From Candidatus Latescibacterota bacterium (lineage in GTDB: Bacteria; Latescibacterota; UBA2968; GCA-2709665), in contig JAGWBX010000008.1 of NCBI GenBank assembly GCA_021295655.1, positions 13,453-77,452 of the forward strand: 64,000 nt of DNA. Direction: 5' to 3'. Position numbers and translations under genes: made by a program. Positions 61,961 through 64,000 of the stretch are shown here, in pieces; the first letter of the stretch is position 1, and each line of letters opens with the position of its first letter. The notes beneath the pieces are model-generated. The model was not told the DNA's origin. It saw nothing but the letters and a program-made list of their open reading frames with translations, and did not search any database.

Positions 61961-62152
61961 TTACGCGGCCTTGTTCACGCGTCCGAGTTTTATGCACTTC
62001 GTGCAGACCTTGATCCTTCTGGTCGTGCCGTCCACCTGCGCGCGAACCCGCCGCAGGTTCGGATTGAACCGCCGTTTCTTTCTGTTGTTGGCGTGGCTGA
62101 CGTGATTGCCGACCATCGGCCCTTTCCCGCAGATGTCACATCTGGCTGCCAT
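61961..62152 (-). CDS. rpmB: 50S ribosomal protein L28
   Basis: A 63-aa ribosomal protein. [29 protein letters not shown] is typical. The CxxC (C5-C8) and [10 protein letters not shown] pair make the zinc-binding (C+) form. AGGAGG precedes the ATG. Confidence 0.98.
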   Translation of the reverse strand: MAARCDICGKGPMVGNHVSHANNRKKRRFNPNLRRVRAQVDGTTRRIKVCTKCIKLGRVNKAA

Positions 62153-62214
62153 TACCGATGCCTCCTGGATATACTATATTGAACCGATCGAGTCAACTTG
62201 ATGACGAAAACCCC

Positions 62215-62249
62215 CGCTTTCTCAGGAGTGATCCCCTTCCGAAAAAGCG
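62215..62249 (-). promoter_or_regulatory. Hairpin in the rpmB leader
   Basis: CGCTTTCTC (62215-62223) pairs with GAAAAAGCG (62241-62249) with two mismatches or wobbles on the RNA. It lies between the promoter and the L28 start, where ribosomal-protein autoregulatory structures are often found. Confidence 0.35.
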
Positions 62250-62273
62250 CGACGACCTGATTCTTATTGACTA

Positions 62274-62301
62274 AATATATCCGGGAGACGCAACTTGTCA
62301 A
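62274..62301 (-). promoter_or_regulatory. Promoter for rpmB
   Basis: Minus strand TTGACA (62296-62301), 16-bp spacer, TATATT (62274-62279). It would give a leader of about 115 nt before the L28 ATG. Confidence 0.65.
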
Positions 62302-62401
62302 GAAAGATCCCGAAATCGGACCTCCTCCGTCGGCACCGAGTCCCTCTGTTCAACCGTTCACGGGTAGCGCCGGATCCGCCGCACGGTGTCCGGGCGGCCG
62401 G

Positions 62402-63670
62402 TTACCTCGGACGCGGACCCGTGGTGTTGAAACGAACGAACCACAGTTCGGCGTTCGGAAGGGTTCCGCTGCTGAACACCGCGCAGGGCTCGCCCGGAAT
62501 CAGGCTCCCGCTGGCCGGCGTGATGCCGTACAGGAAAAAGGAATTCCTCAGTCCGAATCCCTCAAAGCTTCCCAGGGGGGCCGCGGACCATTTGCGGCCG
62601 TCATCTCTGCCGCGGTACAGCCGCAGGGCCGGCCCCGACGTACCCGACATCCACAACCGGCCGGGGGTTTCGAAGACCGCGCCGACCCCCGCCCTTTCTG
62701 CGGTTACCTCCTCCCAGCGCCGCGTGACGGGATCGCGCCGGTAGACGACCAGTCGGTTCTTCCCACCCTCGAGGCGGCGTGCAGCCGTGACGAACAACGC
62801 CCCGTTGGCCGCCCGCGAGATCGCCTGCGCAAAGGCGAGATTCCGTTTCCAGGGATTCACCTCGGCGACGACCTCCGCGACGGCTGACGCAGGATCTTCA
62901 AAAGAAATATAAAGATAGACGATTTGGTTGTAATACGGGCTGCGATAGGCGTTATTGCTCACCACGAGGTGGAAACCGCCGCCGTCGGGGACGATCAGCG
63001 GGTACAGCCACGTCGTCCACGGCTCTTGCGACCGCTGCTCAGGCGCCAAAACGAACGGACCGGACCAGGAGCCGGACTCCAGGTCGACCCATGCTGTCTG
63101 AAAGGAATAGGTCCCCGGCCTGCCAATGTATCCGAGGATAAGTCTCCCCCCGTCCATGGCCGCCCCGATGTATCCGGCGCGATCCAGTCCGTCCGGGAGA
63201 GCGATCGCGCTGAATCCGTCCGGGTCGCCGCGCCGGCGCTGATGCAGAATCCGGGGGCCGGCGTCACGGCGCGCATGGATGAGAACGAGGCGCCGCCGTG
63301 CGTCCAGCAGGACCATCCCCGGTTGATGGTGGAGACCCTCCCATTCGAAAAAAACCTCCCACCCATCTGCCCTGCTGCGGTAGACAACGCCCCTCGCGAC
63401 ATCCGGGTGCGGCCCCCAGCGGCCAACGGTAAAAAAGTGTTCGCCGTCGTACACCAGTTTTGGCGCATTATAGCCCCAATAGGGGCTGACTGACGCTTCT
63501 CCGCTGTCGATTCGGGTCAGTTCGAAGTCCAATGCGTTTTCTCGCGCCATTGGTGAAAGAACGCCTGCCAGAAGGAAGAACCAGCCTCCGGAAACCCATC
63601 GAAAGATCGGATTTTTCCTGCGTGTTTTGCGGATTTGCAGCCATCTTCCGCTTGACAAAATTCGGCGCAT
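62402..63670 (-). CDS. Exported beta-propeller (sialidase/BNR-like) protein
   Basis: A 422-aa protein with an N-terminal hydrophobic segment (GGWFFLLAGVLS) as signal or anchor. The rest has repeated beta segments (PKLVYDGEHFFTVG; WTTWLYPLIVPDGGGFHLVVSN; GALFVTAARRLEGG; FRLYRGRDDGRKWS) like BNR/sialidase propellers. Catalytic Asp residues of sialidases cannot be confirmed. Unknown function; possible carbohydrate binding. Confidence 0.6.
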   Translation of the reverse strand: MRRILSSGRWLQIRKTRRKNPIFRWVSGGWFFLLAGVLSPMARENALDFELTRIDSGEASVSPYWGYNAPKLVYDGEHFFTVGRWGPHPDVARGVVYRSRADGWEVFFEWEGLHHQPGMVLLDARRRLVLIHARRDAGPRILHQRRRGDPDGFSAIALPDGLDRAGYIGAAMDGGRLILGYIGRPGTYSFQTAWVDLESGSWSGPFVLAPEQRSQEPWTTWLYPLIVPDGGGFHLVVSNNAYRSPYYNQIVYLYISFEDPASAVAEVVAEVNPWKRNLAFAQAISRAANGALFVTAARRLEGGKNRLVVYRRDPVTRRWEEVTAERAGVGAVFETPGRLWMSGTSGPALRLYRGRDDGRKWSAAPLGSFEGFGLRNSFFLYGITPASGSLIPGEPCAVFSSGTLPNAELWFVRFNTTGPRPR

Positions 63671-63680
63671 CGACGATTAT
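63652..63680 (+). promoter_or_regulatory. Promoter candidate for rimO
   Basis: TTGACA at 63652-63657, 17-bp spacer, GATTAT at 63675-63680 (four of six). It lies 75 bp before the rimO ATG. Confidence 0.45.
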
Positions 63681-63754
63681 TCTCCAGGCCCTGCGGCTAA
63701 TTCGGACACACGTGATGGAATCCCTCCGTCAACCGCCGCGCCCGGGAGTTCCCA

Positions 63755-64000
63755 ATGCCGTCAGTAAACCTCATAACGCTCGGATGTCCGAAGAATACCG
63801 TCGACTCGGAACGCATGCACCGGCTGCTGGAATGCAACGATTACGACGTGGCCGACGAACCGGATGACGCGGACATCATTGTCGTGAACACCTGCGGTTT
63901 TATCGAACCGGCCAAGGAGGAGTCCATCGCCACGGCCCTCGAAGCCGCCGACTACAAGGAATCCGGCAATTGCAAGGGCCTGATTCTCACCGGGTGTCTG
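63755..64000 (+). CDS. rimO: Ribosomal protein S12 methylthiotransferase (5' part)
   Basis: First 82 codons only; the gene runs past the window. NLITLGCPKNTVDSERM and VVNTCGFIEPAKEES carry the first two Cys of the N-terminal UPF0004 Fe-S domain, with the third in ILTGCL; CPKNTVDSE is typical of RimO rather than MiaB. It modifies S12 Asp with a radical-SAM Fe-S mechanism. ATG with GGGAG upstream. Confidence 0.93.
   Translation, partial: MPSVNLITLGCPKNTVDSERMHRLLECNDYDVADEPDDADIIVVNTCGFIEPAKEESIATALEAADYKESGNCKGLILTGCL

Noticed and set aside
62168..62196. Second promoter candidate (TTGACT-17-TATATC) immediately before rpmB
   Set aside because: Its start point would fall on the ribosome binding site, leaving almost no leader; the TTGACA-16-TATATT promoter further upstream fits better.

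Overview
The window is GC-rich bacterial chromosome, probably from an uncultured member of the FCB/Latescibacterota-like lineages. I infer this from the mix of gene families: Gfo/Idh oxidoreductases, xylose-isomerase-like TIM barrels, phytanoyl-CoA dioxygenase, neutral-ceramidase-like enzymes, a PorV-type outer-membrane protein, a large TonB-dependent receptor and exported proteins with a C-terminal PNPFN/FlgD-like sorting domain. No rRNA, tRNA, CRISPR array, phage or transposase was seen. The placement rests on gene content alone.

Layout. 1-546 is a composite intergenic repeat. 547-5668 holds a GATase/NodB-like protein, recD2 and nagA. A repeat-rich gap ends in a perfect sigma70-type promoter (6533-6561) driving a sugar cassette: inositol-phosphatase-like protein, beta-helix protein and galactokinase-like GHMP kinase (6649-10337). 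10426-18962 (minus) is a nine-gene corrinoid/folate methyl-transfer operon: two uncharacterised proteins, a UroD-family methyltransferase, a corrinoid protein, an ASKHA corrinoid reactivator, MetF with a C-terminal Cys cluster, a methyl-THF:corrinoid methyltransferase, a homocysteine methyltransferase and a small virulence-factor-family protein. A palindrome typical of FadR-type GntR operators lies just upstream, next to a divergent GntR/FCD regulator gene.

20252-30690 carries sugar and cell-surface metabolism: HAD, two Gfo/Idh, ceramidase-like, APC-UspA transporter, TIM-barrel isomerase, histidine phosphatase, lipoprotein and UppP. 30691-32532 is a decayed stretch with a truncated HAD gene, a NUDIX gene with an in-frame stop, and short dispersed repeats. 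33169-40447 is a five-gene minus operon of mostly unknown role (C45 acyl-hydrolase, GH-like enzyme, multi-spanning membrane protein, cyclase-family protein, beta-propeller) behind a long leader with its own promoter and an attenuator-like terminator.

41133-50036 is a secretion and outer-membrane block: a broken Cache/sorting-domain gene, PorV-like protein, a large exported sorting-domain protein and a TonB receptor. 50325-61730 (minus) is a catabolic and amide-chemistry run that includes two unusual fusions: metallophosphoesterase-TIM barrel, and FolC/Mur ligase-ATP-grasp. The window ends with rpmB, an exported propeller protein and the 5' end of rimO.

The strongest candidates for new biology are the Mur-ligase/ATP-grasp fusion, the five-gene operon with its leader, and the corrinoid operon with its two uncharacterised members. 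Two repeat families (a 177-bp repeat and a terminal-inverted-repeat element) and three broken genes show local genome turnover, although single-base sequencing errors could explain two of the breaks.
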